From: Rhodothermales bacterium
Lineage (GTDB): Bacteria; Bacteroidota; Rhodothermia; Rhodothermales; Bin80
Length of the DNA: 64,000 nucleotides
NCBI GenBank assembly: GCA_951812585.1
Contig: OX638318.1
Location: 214,819-278,818 of the forward strand
Reading direction: 5' to 3'
Shown: positions 55,298 through 63,138 of the stretch, piece after piece
Numbering within the stretch: position 1 is the first letter of the stretch
Layout of the letters: each line of letters opens with the position of its first letter
Program-made: the position numbers and the translations under genes
Notes under the pieces: generated by a model
Seen by the model: the letters and a program-made list of their open reading frames with translations, nothing else
Told to the model about the DNA's origin: nothing
Databases searched by the model: none

Positions 55298-55699
55298 CTA
55301 GCAGTCCGTGGAAGAGGGGGGGGGGGGGAGTCGGGCTACCGACGGTGTGTGCGCCTGCAACGGTTCCACCGCTGGCGGGGCCGACTCTGAGCGCCCGATA
55401 GGCCCGAACAATCCCATGACCACCGGCGGTTCGCCGTCCGGTGAGGGGACTGTGAGCTTGCCCTCGTCCAGCGCATCAAGCGCTTGCGCCAGGCACACCT
55501 CCAGCTGTCGGGGTAAGATCCCGCGCGGCAGCGCATCCCACCCCGCCGCGCTCGCGGCCGCTTGCTCAATCGGAACCCGGTACGCATTGTAGAGCCACTG
55601 CCAATCCCGATCCTCCCAAAAGCGCTCAGTGGCGCCTTGCCGCGCCACTGCCTGCTGTGCTTCGGAGAGGAGCGCCAGGCGCGCCCTGTTGCAGGACAT
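55298..55699 (-). CDS. hypothetical protein with homopolymer-coded C-terminus
   Basis: From ATG 55699 a 133-residue frame reads LLSEAQQAVARQGATERFWEDRDWQWLYNAYRVPIEQAAASAAGW, then a helix LEVCLAQALDALDEGKL and a low-complexity tail ending PPPPSSTDC. The helical part looks like protein, but no family is recognised. The last codons are set by a run of 13 C on the coding strand, so slippage would alter the C-terminus. It is divergent from the M15-peptidase gene. It may be a remnant. Confidence 0.4.
   Translation of the reverse strand: MSCNRARLALLSEAQQAVARQGATERFWEDRDWQWLYNAYRVPIEQAAASAAGWDALPRGILPRQLEVCLAQALDALDEGKLTVPSPDGEPPVVMGLFGPIGRSESAPPAVEPLQAHTPSVARLPPPPSSTDC
55316..55328 (+). repeat. 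run of 13 G
   Basis: Thirteen consecutive G lie inside the 3' end of the minus-strand hypothetical gene, where they encode prolines. Tracts of this length are prone to slippage in replication and to miscounting in sequencing. Confidence 0.85.
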
Positions 55700-55724
55700 C
55701 AGTTTCGTTACCGTTACCGTTATT

Positions 55725-55736
55725 GGAAGCGCTTCC
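55725..55736. promoter_or_regulatory. GGAAGCGCTTCC palindrome, LacI-type operator candidate
   Basis: A perfect 12-base palindrome with the AAGCGCTT core common to LacI/CcpA-family operators, 26 bases before the minus-strand ATG 55699. A second AAGCGCTT lies at 55825-55832, in the same divergent gap before the M15 gene. Confidence 0.35.
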
Positions 55737-55933
55737 TTTTTTTCCACTGTAACTTTTTGTGCATAATTGTGCAAACGGTACCAAATCTTTGCGTATCCCG
55801 CCGCCAACCATCATAGGCTTAAGCAAGCGCTTCCGAGCGCAGCAACCGGGCTGCGAGGCCTACGAGGTGCCTTCGCCCGAGCACCATGTAGTCTGTAATG
55901 TCTATGTCGCGTGTGAGACAAAAGCTGCGGGCG

Positions 55934-57258
55934 ATGCGTTCTCCCGCACTCCTGGCGACTTTCCTGCTGGCCTACTGGGTCGCCCGCCAGCTGCGACAGC
56001 GGCTTCACCCCTGAGCGCCCTCCGTCTTCGGAGGGCGTATCCCCTACCGCCCTGGTGCAGGCCTGGTACGAGGAATCCCTTGACAGTCTGCAGGAGGAGC
56101 GCCCTCGGGAAGTACAGTAATGCGGAGATACTGGAGGCGTTTGTACGGCAGTATCCGCCGGACTGGTCGCAGGCTGTCGAGGTACCGCTGGCTGATGGCG
56201 GCAAGCGCGTTATCACGGTGCTGGGCCCAGGGCAGCCGAACACTACGCATTCACATGCTAAGCTGGGCGTAGTCCGAACCCTTTCGGTAGATGTGAACCC
56301 TAGCGGCGAGGTGGTAGGCTTCCGCCTGCTGGAGTTTGTCAGTCCGGACACGCTTGACGCTGCGGGCTTTGCCGACTATGTAGGGCAGTGGGAAGATCGG
56401 GACTTTGGGGACTTGCGGATGCTCACCAGTGAGTACGATATCGCCTACGAGTCCAGGGTATGTGAGGTATATACGCCCGGTGAGGGCTTCAAGACGGTGG
56501 ATGTGACGTTGGAGGAAGTGTCGGGGATGGGGAAGACGGCAGCCACCTGGTATTGCTGGGTGTCGGGCGAATGGGAGGTTTGCGTTGTGGAACCTTGCCA
56601 TGAGCCAGACTCGGCTGACTGCCCTGATCCTGATGAAGCAGAAGAACACTGCACTTCGTACGTCGAAATCACCTGTGTATTGGTGGATGGTGGCGGCGGC
56701 GGTGGTGATGGTGACGATGAGGATGACGATGAGGATGACGATGAGGATGACGAAGACACCTGTGCCTGTGACGACGAAGAGGCCTGCAAGATGGAGGCGG
56801 AATATGATTCGTTGAACGTTAAGTTCACCATCGCCTGTGACCTGTACACCACGACCGGTGGATCGGAGCATTTCTCCTGGTCGGAGCTAAACGATGGCTG
56901 GAAGGACGGCAATCCGCACACAGGGTATGGATACATCGCGTCGGGGATCACGGACCGTCTGGAGGCCCTGCGAACACTGGCGCTTGCTGACACCCTCCTG
57001 GCTGTCCAGTCATTGCCGCTGAGCAGCGGTTACCGGTGCCCCCACGGCAACGAAGCTGTAAACGGTGTACGCAACAGCCGGCATCAGGCGGGCACGGGCG
57101 TTGATATCAGCACCAGGACGCTTTGGGGCCACCTGCCTATTTCCGAGTGGAAGGCACGATATGATACGCTCAATACCTATGCACGTGTAGTGGGCTTCAA
57201 TGAGCGCTTCAACTTTGACAAGTACCCCGACCATCACCTGCATGCAGCAGTTGAATAA
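55934..57258 (+). pseudogene. M15-type peptidase lipoprotein with two frameshifts
   Basis: The intact C-terminal frame (about 56100-57258) has a beta-rich domain (VITVLGPGQPNTTHSHAKLG, VVGFRLLEFVSPD), an Asp/Glu run (GDDEDDDEDDDEDDEDTCAC) and a peptidase M15-like domain. The zinc residues are in SGYRCPHGNEAVNG, SRHQAGTGVDI and DHHLHAAV. Its start is scattered over three frames. ATG 55934 opens a leader MRSPALLATFLLAYWVA. One extra base shifts to SCDSGFTPERPPSSEG...ALVQAWYEESLDSLQEE, and a second shift is needed to reach YSNAEILEAFVRQYPPDW. The open frame begun at 55759 is not homologous there. D-Ala-D-Ala carboxypeptidase-like activity would be expected of the intact form. Confidence 0.6.
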
Positions 57259-57266
57259 ACCCCAGC

Positions 57267-58148
57267 ATGGTCATGAAAAGCATCACATCCTCGTTATTGC
57301 TGACCGCTGTCATGGCGTTATCCGCCACTTTATTGGATGCGGCCGCGCAAGATGCCCAGGTGCCGCGCAGTCAGGCGGACATCGCGGCAGACCTTCGGAG
57401 TGACGACATTGACACCATGCTTCGAGGCATGCGTCATCTCAACTTTCCCGTATCAGAGTGGACGCCCGCCTTGCGCAGTGCCTTGCTCTACGCACTGGAA
57501 AGTGAGATACGCAGGGACCTTGAGGCCCAAGCGGCGCAGATATATCGGTGGCATGACGAGCCCGCAATGACTGGACTGGCGTACAGGGCGATGGTGATAC
57601 AGGACCCTGCTGCGATTCCTTCGCTGGCGCTGGTGGTGGGGGAGCTGTCTTACGCACGCAGCGCTTTGGTCGCTTTTGGCCGGCAGGCGCTTCCCGATGT
57701 GATACGCGTGGCCCGCTGGGAGAGTCCGGTGCTGGCCTGCTGCCCTGAGATGGCCGCCTTTGAAGCAGACGGCAGCCTGCTTACCCTGCGCGAGATGGTG
57801 GAACACTGGGGGCTGGCGTACTTCACCCCAGAGGAACAGGCGCAGCTGAAGGGTGTGGTCGCAATGTACCTGTCACCCGACACGCCGCCGCTTCCGCCAG
57901 GCGGATCGCGCGTCATACGAGGGTTCCTGCTGAAGTATGCAGCCGGCGTGGCCATGGCGCTGAACGACACGGAGGCCCGTGGCTGGATCGAGCATATGGC
58001 GACGAACGCGGAGGCATACAGCACGAAGACAGGGGACCCGCCGTACGGGCAAGCGCACCTGCGGAGGGTCCTGGTCGGCAACCCGGAGTGGCCGCCGCTC
58101 CCTCCGCTGTCCAGGCTCTTCGACCGATACGATAGAATGGCCAAATAA
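57267..58148 (+). CDS. secreted helical-repeat protein, unknown function
   Basis: A 293-residue protein with a signal peptide (MKSITSSLLLTAVMALSATLLDAAAQ). The mature part is almost all helical with HEAT-like pairs: IDTMLRGMRHLNFPVSEW, ALRSALLYALESEIRRDLEA, YARSALVAFGRQALPDVIRV, LLTLREMVEHWG and GFLLKYAAGVAMALNDTEARGWIEHMA. ATG 57267 or the ATG two codons later starts it, 8 bases after the M15-like gene, so the two form an operon. No family name is offered; a scaffold or inhibitor for the peptidase is conceivable. Confidence 0.7.
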   Translation: MVMKSITSSLLLTAVMALSATLLDAAAQDAQVPRSQADIAADLRSDDIDTMLRGMRHLNFPVSEWTPALRSALLYALESEIRRDLEAQAAQIYRWHDEPAMTGLAYRAMVIQDPAAIPSLALVVGELSYARSALVAFGRQALPDVIRVARWESPVLACCPEMAAFEADGSLLTLREMVEHWGLAYFTPEEQAQLKGVVAMYLSPDTPPLPPGGSRVIRGFLLKYAAGVAMALNDTEARGWIEHMATNAEAYSTKTGDPPYGQAHLRRVLVGNPEWPPLPPLSRLFDRYDRMAK

Positions 58149-58841
58149 CCGTTTTCGTAGCCGTGTGCAGGGGCTTCCTTACACCGCACGCTTACGTTGA
58201 TCAGCCTGGCGCTCCTGCCCCTTCTCGACGAGGCTGCCACGCGCACGGCGGGATCATTACGGAGCCGGTCGGCACCCGCCTGGTGCCCCCAGCCTTGAAC
58301 CTGCATTAGCAGAAACTGTCGCAAGAGCACCTTGGGCCGCGTGCCGTCCTTCTGCCTTGCACCATCCGCAACATCTTATGCGCGGCCCAAGGCACCGGCG
58401 CGCTGGAGCATCGGGTGGCGAATGGGCCCTTTCATTGGCTGATGCACAAAACGAAGTGCTACGCGATACATCCCAAGCCCGGCCTGCGGCGCCGTTGGGG
58501 TACGATGGCCGTCTTCCGCGTCGCAAGAACAAAAGACCGACGCCCCAATGGGGCGCGGACATCCCCAGCATCCACATGCCGAAGGGCTTTGCCCGCCTGG
58601 TGGCGCTCCAAGGCGCAAAAAGCCCGTGCTTGTGCCCCGTTTGGCGGAAGGCCCGCTCGATCATCCAGCCCGAGGTCATGCAGTCCGATCTGGGATCACA
58701 GTACAAGAGTCAAGCCAGGGTACGCTGGTAGAAACACGCCGGAGGTGTGCGTCCCGGGCTGCAACAATATCCTGTTCGCGCATCTCTAGCGCATCGCGAG
58801 GCAGCCTGCAGTTGAGAAGACATGCTGCAGCCTGAAAGTGG
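58149..58841. other. gene-free stretch before the IS630 remnant
   Basis: No intact gene. One plus-strand frame contains VMQSDLGSQYKS near 58674-58709, reminiscent of the HSDRGSQYTS motif of IS3-type transposases, but nothing else of such a protein surrounds it. The DNA is probably layered insertion debris. Confidence 0.4.
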
Positions 58842-59217
58842 TTGGAGGTGCCGAAGAGACGGGAGATACACATCATCCTGGACAACTACTCGACTCACAA
58901 GCACCGCAAGGTCAGGGAATGGGCCGAGAACACGGGGCGGGTCCACTTCCACTTCGTCCCGACCAGCTCCTCGTGGCTGAACCTCGTCGAGCGCTTCTTC
59001 AGCACGCTGACGCACAAGCGGATCCGCCGCGGCGTCTTCCACTCGGTCCCCCACCTCGAATCGAGCCTGAAACACTACATCGAGACCTACAACGACAACC
59101 CCCGGCCCTTCGTCTGGACGAAGTCGGCCGCGCAGATTCTCGAGAAGGTGGACCGGGCGCGGAAGGCCCTCGCAGCCGCCTCCGCATAGACGCCTTATGT
59201 TTCGGACACTACACTAG
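58842..59217 (+). mobile_element. IS630-family insertion sequence, 3' fragment
   Basis: The frame 58842-59189 encodes the last 115 residues of an IS630-type DDE transposase: IHIILDNYSTHKH holds the second aspartate, FVPTSSSWLNLVERFFSTLT the closing glutamate, and PFVWTKSAAQILEKV the typical end. The element ends about 59217 with GTTTCGGACACTACACTAG as its presumed right terminus, abutting a broken group II intron reverse transcriptase gene. The first two thirds of the transposase and the left terminus are missing. Confidence 0.8.
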
Positions 59218-59517
59218 GCTGGTACCGCAGTATGCCTCCAGTCGCAAGTCCTGCGACCATGCCCCCAGCCAGCGCGCCACGCCGTACGCTTCAACGTCCG
59301 CAATGCTTTCTCCATCCACGCCCGCCAATCCGCCATTGCGGCGGACCATCGACCACGCTTCCTTGAGAGAGTCCATGCGCCACACCTTGTCGGCCAGTGC
59401 GTGAAATCGCCCGTTAGGATCGTCCTTCGCTTTCGCATGCCGTATGGTCTGGAGTCTCCGAATCTTCTTTGACCCTGTTAGACGTGCGTCCGTAGTCAGG
59501 CCTTTTGTCCGTTCCAT
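59214..59517 (-). pseudogene. ltrA: group II intron reverse transcriptase, N-terminal fragment
   Basis: From ATG 59517 about 98 codons encode the start of an intron-encoded protein: RLQTIRHAKAKDDPNGRFHA, LADKVWRMDSLKEAWSMVRRNGGLAGVDGE, YGVARWLGAWSQDLRLEAY. This is the RT0/RT1 region with the GxDG motif that precedes the polymerase palm. The reading is cut after LEAYCG by the end of the IS630 fragment, so palm, maturase and endonuclease parts are lost. Upstream (59518-59900) probably belongs to the intron's RNA. Confidence 0.75.
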
Positions 59518-59900
59518 ACAACGTTCAACTTAGGGCCCATTCCCTCGACGAGCAGTACCCCGCGTCTTCAGTAGTACGGGCCCATCCGCCACCCTGACGG
59601 CCCAGCCTGCCCCGCGCGGGGTCCCGGTTGCTGCGTGCAACAGCACCGACAGGGCTTCCCGTGTTGCCCCTTCCCTGATCTTCCATGCGGGCCCGCGCCC
59701 ATACCCCTGGCGCGTCGGTCTCGGTGCTTCTGACGCACTCTTCCCGAGCCGCCGCGGTCTTCCCCATAAAAACGGAAGGTCGACACTCGCAACACCCGTT
59801 TCGAGGCCTGCGCGGCGTTCACGCACGTTCCGGCCCGCAGGGTCGCTAAGCCACGTAACGGGGCCCGTTAACCCCAATGCTTCATTCCATGTCGTTACCT
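59518..59900 (-). ncRNA. probable 5' part of the group II intron
   Basis: The 380 bases before the reverse transcriptase start have no credible gene, are rich in short GC-rich inverted repeats and AAGACGCGGG-like turns, and occupy the place of intron domains I-III. The 5' boundary motif (GUGYG) was not located with confidence, so the assignment rests mainly on position. Confidence 0.35.
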
Positions 59901-60245
59901 CCACAATACGCTGAGGCCGCTACCAACTGGAGCGACCGTTGTTGGGCAGGGTCCGCACCCGCCACAGGAAAGCGCCTTTTCACGGCGCACAATTTATCCG
60001 GGCTAGCCATTGGCAGCGGTGTGCCTTGGCCCCCTGGCCTGCAAGCCGCAGACCAGATGTCCGGACATGCCCCGCTTGGTGCGGACGTTCGCGATGCCGC
60101 ACAGACTGAGGCCGCCCGGTGCAGCAGGCGTGCCTTCCAGATGGCGCGGCGGCCGGAATGGAGATTAAAAGTCCGTTTGGCCTGCTATATTCTGTAAATG
60201 GCAGCCGCAACTTCGCAGCCTGCACATCACTCGAGCTTCTGAAGC
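59901..60245. other. gene-free stretch before the MFS gene; CCCGGATAAAT site 3
   Basis: Contains the inverted third copy of the recurrent motif (ATTTATCCGGGCTAG, 59992-60006) next to an inverted repeat around GGCGCACAATT, then the upstream region of the MFS gene. TTAAAA and TATATT, 15 bases apart, near 60166-60192 might be promoter elements with short spacing. Confidence 0.35.
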
Positions 60246-61808
60246 ATGGTCAACAGAACATATGTCGCCCGAACCGCGCTCATTGTCGCATTGGGCGGAT
60301 TCCTTATGGGCTTCGACGCATCGGTTATCTCCGGCGTAGTCAAGTTCATTGAGCTTGAATTCTCACTTTCCTCCCTTCAGCTCGGATGGGCTGTCAGCTC
60401 ACTCACGCTGACGGCTACGCTGGCAATGATGGTCTCCGGACCGCTGAGCGATGCCGTCGGACGGCGCAACGTGCTCTATGGTGCTGCTGTGCTCTATGCG
60501 ATCTCCGCCATAGGTTCGGCGCTCGCACCGAGTTTCACGTTTCTGGTTGTCGCCCGGATGATCGGCGGCCTGGGTGTAGGAGCATCGCTCATCATCGCGC
60601 CCATGTACATCGCAGAGATAGCCCCGCCCGCGATGCGCGGTCAGATGGTGTCCTTCAACCAACTGAACATCGTCATCGGCATCTCTGTCGCCTTCTTCAC
60701 CAACTACCTCATCTTGCAGCTTGGGCAGTCGGACGCCGCCTGGGCGACATCCTTGATGTTCGGGCCCCACAACTGGCGCTGGATGCTGGGCCTTGAAACG
60801 CTCCCCGCGATCCTATACTTCCTCTGCCTCTTTGCTGTGCCTGAAAGCCCACGCTGGCTGGTGATGAAAGGAAGGCATGACGCGGGCCTTGCGATCATGA
60901 CCCGGGCAAGCGGCGAAACAGCCGCCCTGCGCGACCTGAATGATGTTAAGCAGAGCCTGGCTTCAGACGCGCACAAGGAGAAAGCCAAGCTGTCCGCGCT
61001 GTTTGCGCCTGCGCTGCGGCTGGTCCTCCTGATCGGCATCGTGATCGCCGTGGTGCAGCAGATCACCGGCATCAACGCGGTGTTCTTCTATGCTCCGATG
61101 ATATTTGAGCAGTCCGGTATCGGAACGGACGCCTCCTTTATGCAGGCCATCCTGGTGGGGCTGGTCAACCTGGCGTTCACCGTCGTGGCCATCCTGCTTA
61201 TTGACCGTATAGGACGCAAGCCGCTGCTGGTTGCTGGACTCGCCGGCGTCGCTGTTTCTATGGTGGTCTTGGCGTACGGCTTCTGGTCGGCTTCGTATAC
61301 GCTGGAGGCCGACGCCTTGAGCACCCTGCCCGCTGAAGTCAGCACAGCCCTGATGCCGATGGCTGGCGAGACGTTCACCTCGGACCTTGCTTTCAAGGAG
61401 GCGGTCGAGACGACCGCGGGTGCCGCGATGGCACTGCAGTACCAGTCAGAGATCATCACGGCTGCCATCGAGATGAACTCGATGCTGATTCTGCTCAGCA
61501 TTTTGGCCTTTGTGGCTTCCTTCGCGGTGTCAGTCGGTCCGGTGATGTGGGTGCTGTTCTCTGAGCTGTTCCCCAACCGCATTCGCGGCCTGGCAATCTC
61601 TTTCGTGGGTCTGATCAACTCGGCAGTAAGCTGGGCCGTGCAGCAGTTCTTCCCCTGGGAGCTGGCCAACCTTGGCAACGCCCTGACCTTTCTGCTCTAC
61701 GGCATCTTCGCCCTGCTAGGCCTGGCCTTCGTCATCACGCGGGTGCCAGAAACCAAAGGCAAGTCGCTGGAGGAACTCGAATCCTTCCTTAAGCAGCAGG
61801 ACACATAA
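60246..61808 (+). CDS. sugar porter, MFS family
   Basis: A 520-residue twelve-helix proton-sugar symporter of the SP branch. It has the loop motif GPLSDAVGRRNVLYG, the sixth-helix exit motif PESPRWLVMKG, QQITGINAVFFYAPMIF in helix 7, the repeat IDRIGRKPLL, and the end PETKGKSLEELE. An insertion of about 65 residues between helices 9 and 10 (LEADALSTLPAEVS to YQSEIITAAIEM) is longer than usual. ATG 60246 opens directly into helix 1. Thirteen bases separate it from the glycosidase gene, so uptake and hydrolysis are co-expressed; the sugar is unknown. Confidence 0.9.
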   Translation: MVNRTYVARTALIVALGGFLMGFDASVISGVVKFIELEFSLSSLQLGWAVSSLTLTATLAMMVSGPLSDAVGRRNVLYGAAVLYAISAIGSALAPSFTFLVVARMIGGLGVGASLIIAPMYIAEIAPPAMRGQMVSFNQLNIVIGISVAFFTNYLILQLGQSDAAWATSLMFGPHNWRWMLGLETLPAILYFLCLFAVPESPRWLVMKGRHDAGLAIMTRASGETAALRDLNDVKQSLASDAHKEKAKLSALFAPALRLVLLIGIVIAVVQQITGINAVFFYAPMIFEQSGIGTDASFMQAILVGLVNLAFTVVAILLIDRIGRKPLLVAGLAGVAVSMVVLAYGFWSASYTLEADALSTLPAEVSTALMPMAGETFTSDLAFKEAVETTAGAAMALQYQSEIITAAIEMNSMLILLSILAFVASFAVSVGPVMWVLFSELFPNRIRGLAISFVGLINSAVSWAVQQFFPWELANLGNALTFLLYGIFALLGLAFVITRVPETKGKSLEELESFLKQQDT

Positions 61809-61821
61809 AGTTTGTAGACCC

Positions 61822-63135
61822 ATGACTTCACAAAAGTGGTGGCCCGTCGCAGCGCTAGTCTTGGTTGCCGCATGCAGCCGTGCACCCGGGCCCGCCAAGG
61901 TGGAAATCCGACAGATGAACGGAGCCTACCAGCTCTATGTGGATGGTGCGCCGTTCTATATCCATGGCGCGGGCTTGGAGTTTGGCGATGTCGAAAGGCT
62001 CGCGGCCCATGGCGGCAATTCGTTTCGCACCTGGCGCACCGACAACGGCCAGTCTACGGGCATGGAGGTCTTGGACCGCGCCCATGCCAACGGGCTGTAT
62101 GTCACTATGGGCATCGAGATCGCGCGCGAGCGGGAAGGTCAGGGACGGGGCGTGTTTGGGTTTGACTACGATGATGCGGATGCCGTTGCCGCACAGCTGG
62201 AAGCGGTCCGTGAAGAGGTGCTGCTGTACAAGGACCATCCGGCCTTGCTCATGTGGGGCATCGGCAACGAGTTGAACCTCGGCGCTTCCAACCCGGCCGT
62301 TTGGAATGCGGTCAACGACATCTCCAGGATGATTCATGAGGTGGATGGAAACCATCCAACGACTACGATGCTGGCCGGCCTGTGGCCTGAGCTCATCAGC
62401 GACATCAAAGAGCGGGCGCCGGACCTGGATCTGCTGAGCTTTCAGAGCTATGCGGCGATTGTCAACTTGCCCGGCGACCTACTTGCTGCTGGCTGGAATG
62501 GCCCGTACATGGTTACGGAATGGGGTGCCACCGGGCACTGGGAGGTACTCACCACGCCGTGGGGCACACCGATTGAAAACAATAGCTCCGTCAAGGCCGA
62601 CTTCTACCGGGAACGGTACGAGATCGCCATCGCGTCGGATACCACGCAGTGCCTCGGTTCGTATGTGTTCCTGTGGGGGCAAAAACAGGAACGCACCCCG
62701 ACTTGGTACGGCATCTTCCTGGAATCGGGCGAGAAGACCGAAGCCGTGGATGTGATGCACCACATCTGGAACGGATCCTGGCCGGACAATCGCACGCCGC
62801 GCTTGGAGCGCCTGACGCTGGATGGCCGCGCTGCCACTGACAGTGTCCGCCTGGAGCCGTCCGCTTCATACGCCGCGGCGGTCGTAGCCCATGATGCCGA
62901 AGGCGATTCTCTGACCTACTCGTGGGAGATCAAATACGAAAGCACCAGCGTGGCGCACGGAGGCGATGACGAAGAAGTCCCGGCGACCCTCACCGGTTTG
63001 ATCGAAGCGCCTGTGTCGGACACCGTTCATCTTACTGCACCCCAGGCGTCCGGAGCCTACCGCCTCTTTGTGTACGTCCGGGACGGGCATGGCAGCGCAG
63101 CGCACGCAAACATCCCGTTCTTCGTCGGAGAGTAA
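61822..63135 (+). CDS. glycoside hydrolase (GH2-like TIM barrel) lipoprotein
   Basis: A 437-residue lipoprotein (lipobox LVAACS). The barrel resembles the catalytic domain of family 2 enzymes: YVDGAPFYIHGAGLEFGD, GGNSFRTWRTDN, LLYKDHPALLMWGIGNELNLG with the acid/base Asn-Glu pair, and PYMVTEWGATGHWE with the nucleophile glutamate. A C-terminal beta domain (about residues 330-437) follows with Ig-like spacing. It lacks the N-terminal sugar-binding domains of classical GH2. Substrate cannot be deduced; context is a sugar porter and a phosphorylase-like enzyme. Confidence 0.8.
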   Translation: MTSQKWWPVAALVLVAACSRAPGPAKVEIRQMNGAYQLYVDGAPFYIHGAGLEFGDVERLAAHGGNSFRTWRTDNGQSTGMEVLDRAHANGLYVTMGIEIAREREGQGRGVFGFDYDDADAVAAQLEAVREEVLLYKDHPALLMWGIGNELNLGASNPAVWNAVNDISRMIHEVDGNHPTTTMLAGLWPELISDIKERAPDLDLLSFQSYAAIVNLPGDLLAAGWNGPYMVTEWGATGHWEVLTTPWGTPIENNSSVKADFYRERYEIAIASDTTQCLGSYVFLWGQKQERTPTWYGIFLESGEKTEAVDVMHHIWNGSWPDNRTPRLERLTLDGRAATDSVRLEPSASYAAAVVAHDAEGDSLTYSWEIKYESTSVAHGGDDEEVPATLTGLIEAPVSDTVHLTAPQASGAYRLFVYVRDGHGSAAHANIPFFVGE

Positions 63136-63138
63136 CGA

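Noticed and set aside
55759-55933. Apparent N-terminus of the M15 protein from 55759
   Set aside because: The stretch has no leader and unlike composition. A proper signal peptide lies in another frame at 55934.
58657-58730. IS3-transposase-like motif QSDLGSQYKS
   Set aside because: Only about ten residues match and no other transposase sequence surrounds them, so it is noted but not called.
59214-59517. Reverse transcriptase fragment as a retron or diversity-generating element
   Set aside because: The residues match the N-terminus of group II intron proteins (RHAKAKDDPNGRFHALADKV), and no template/variable repeat or msr/msd-like structure was seen.
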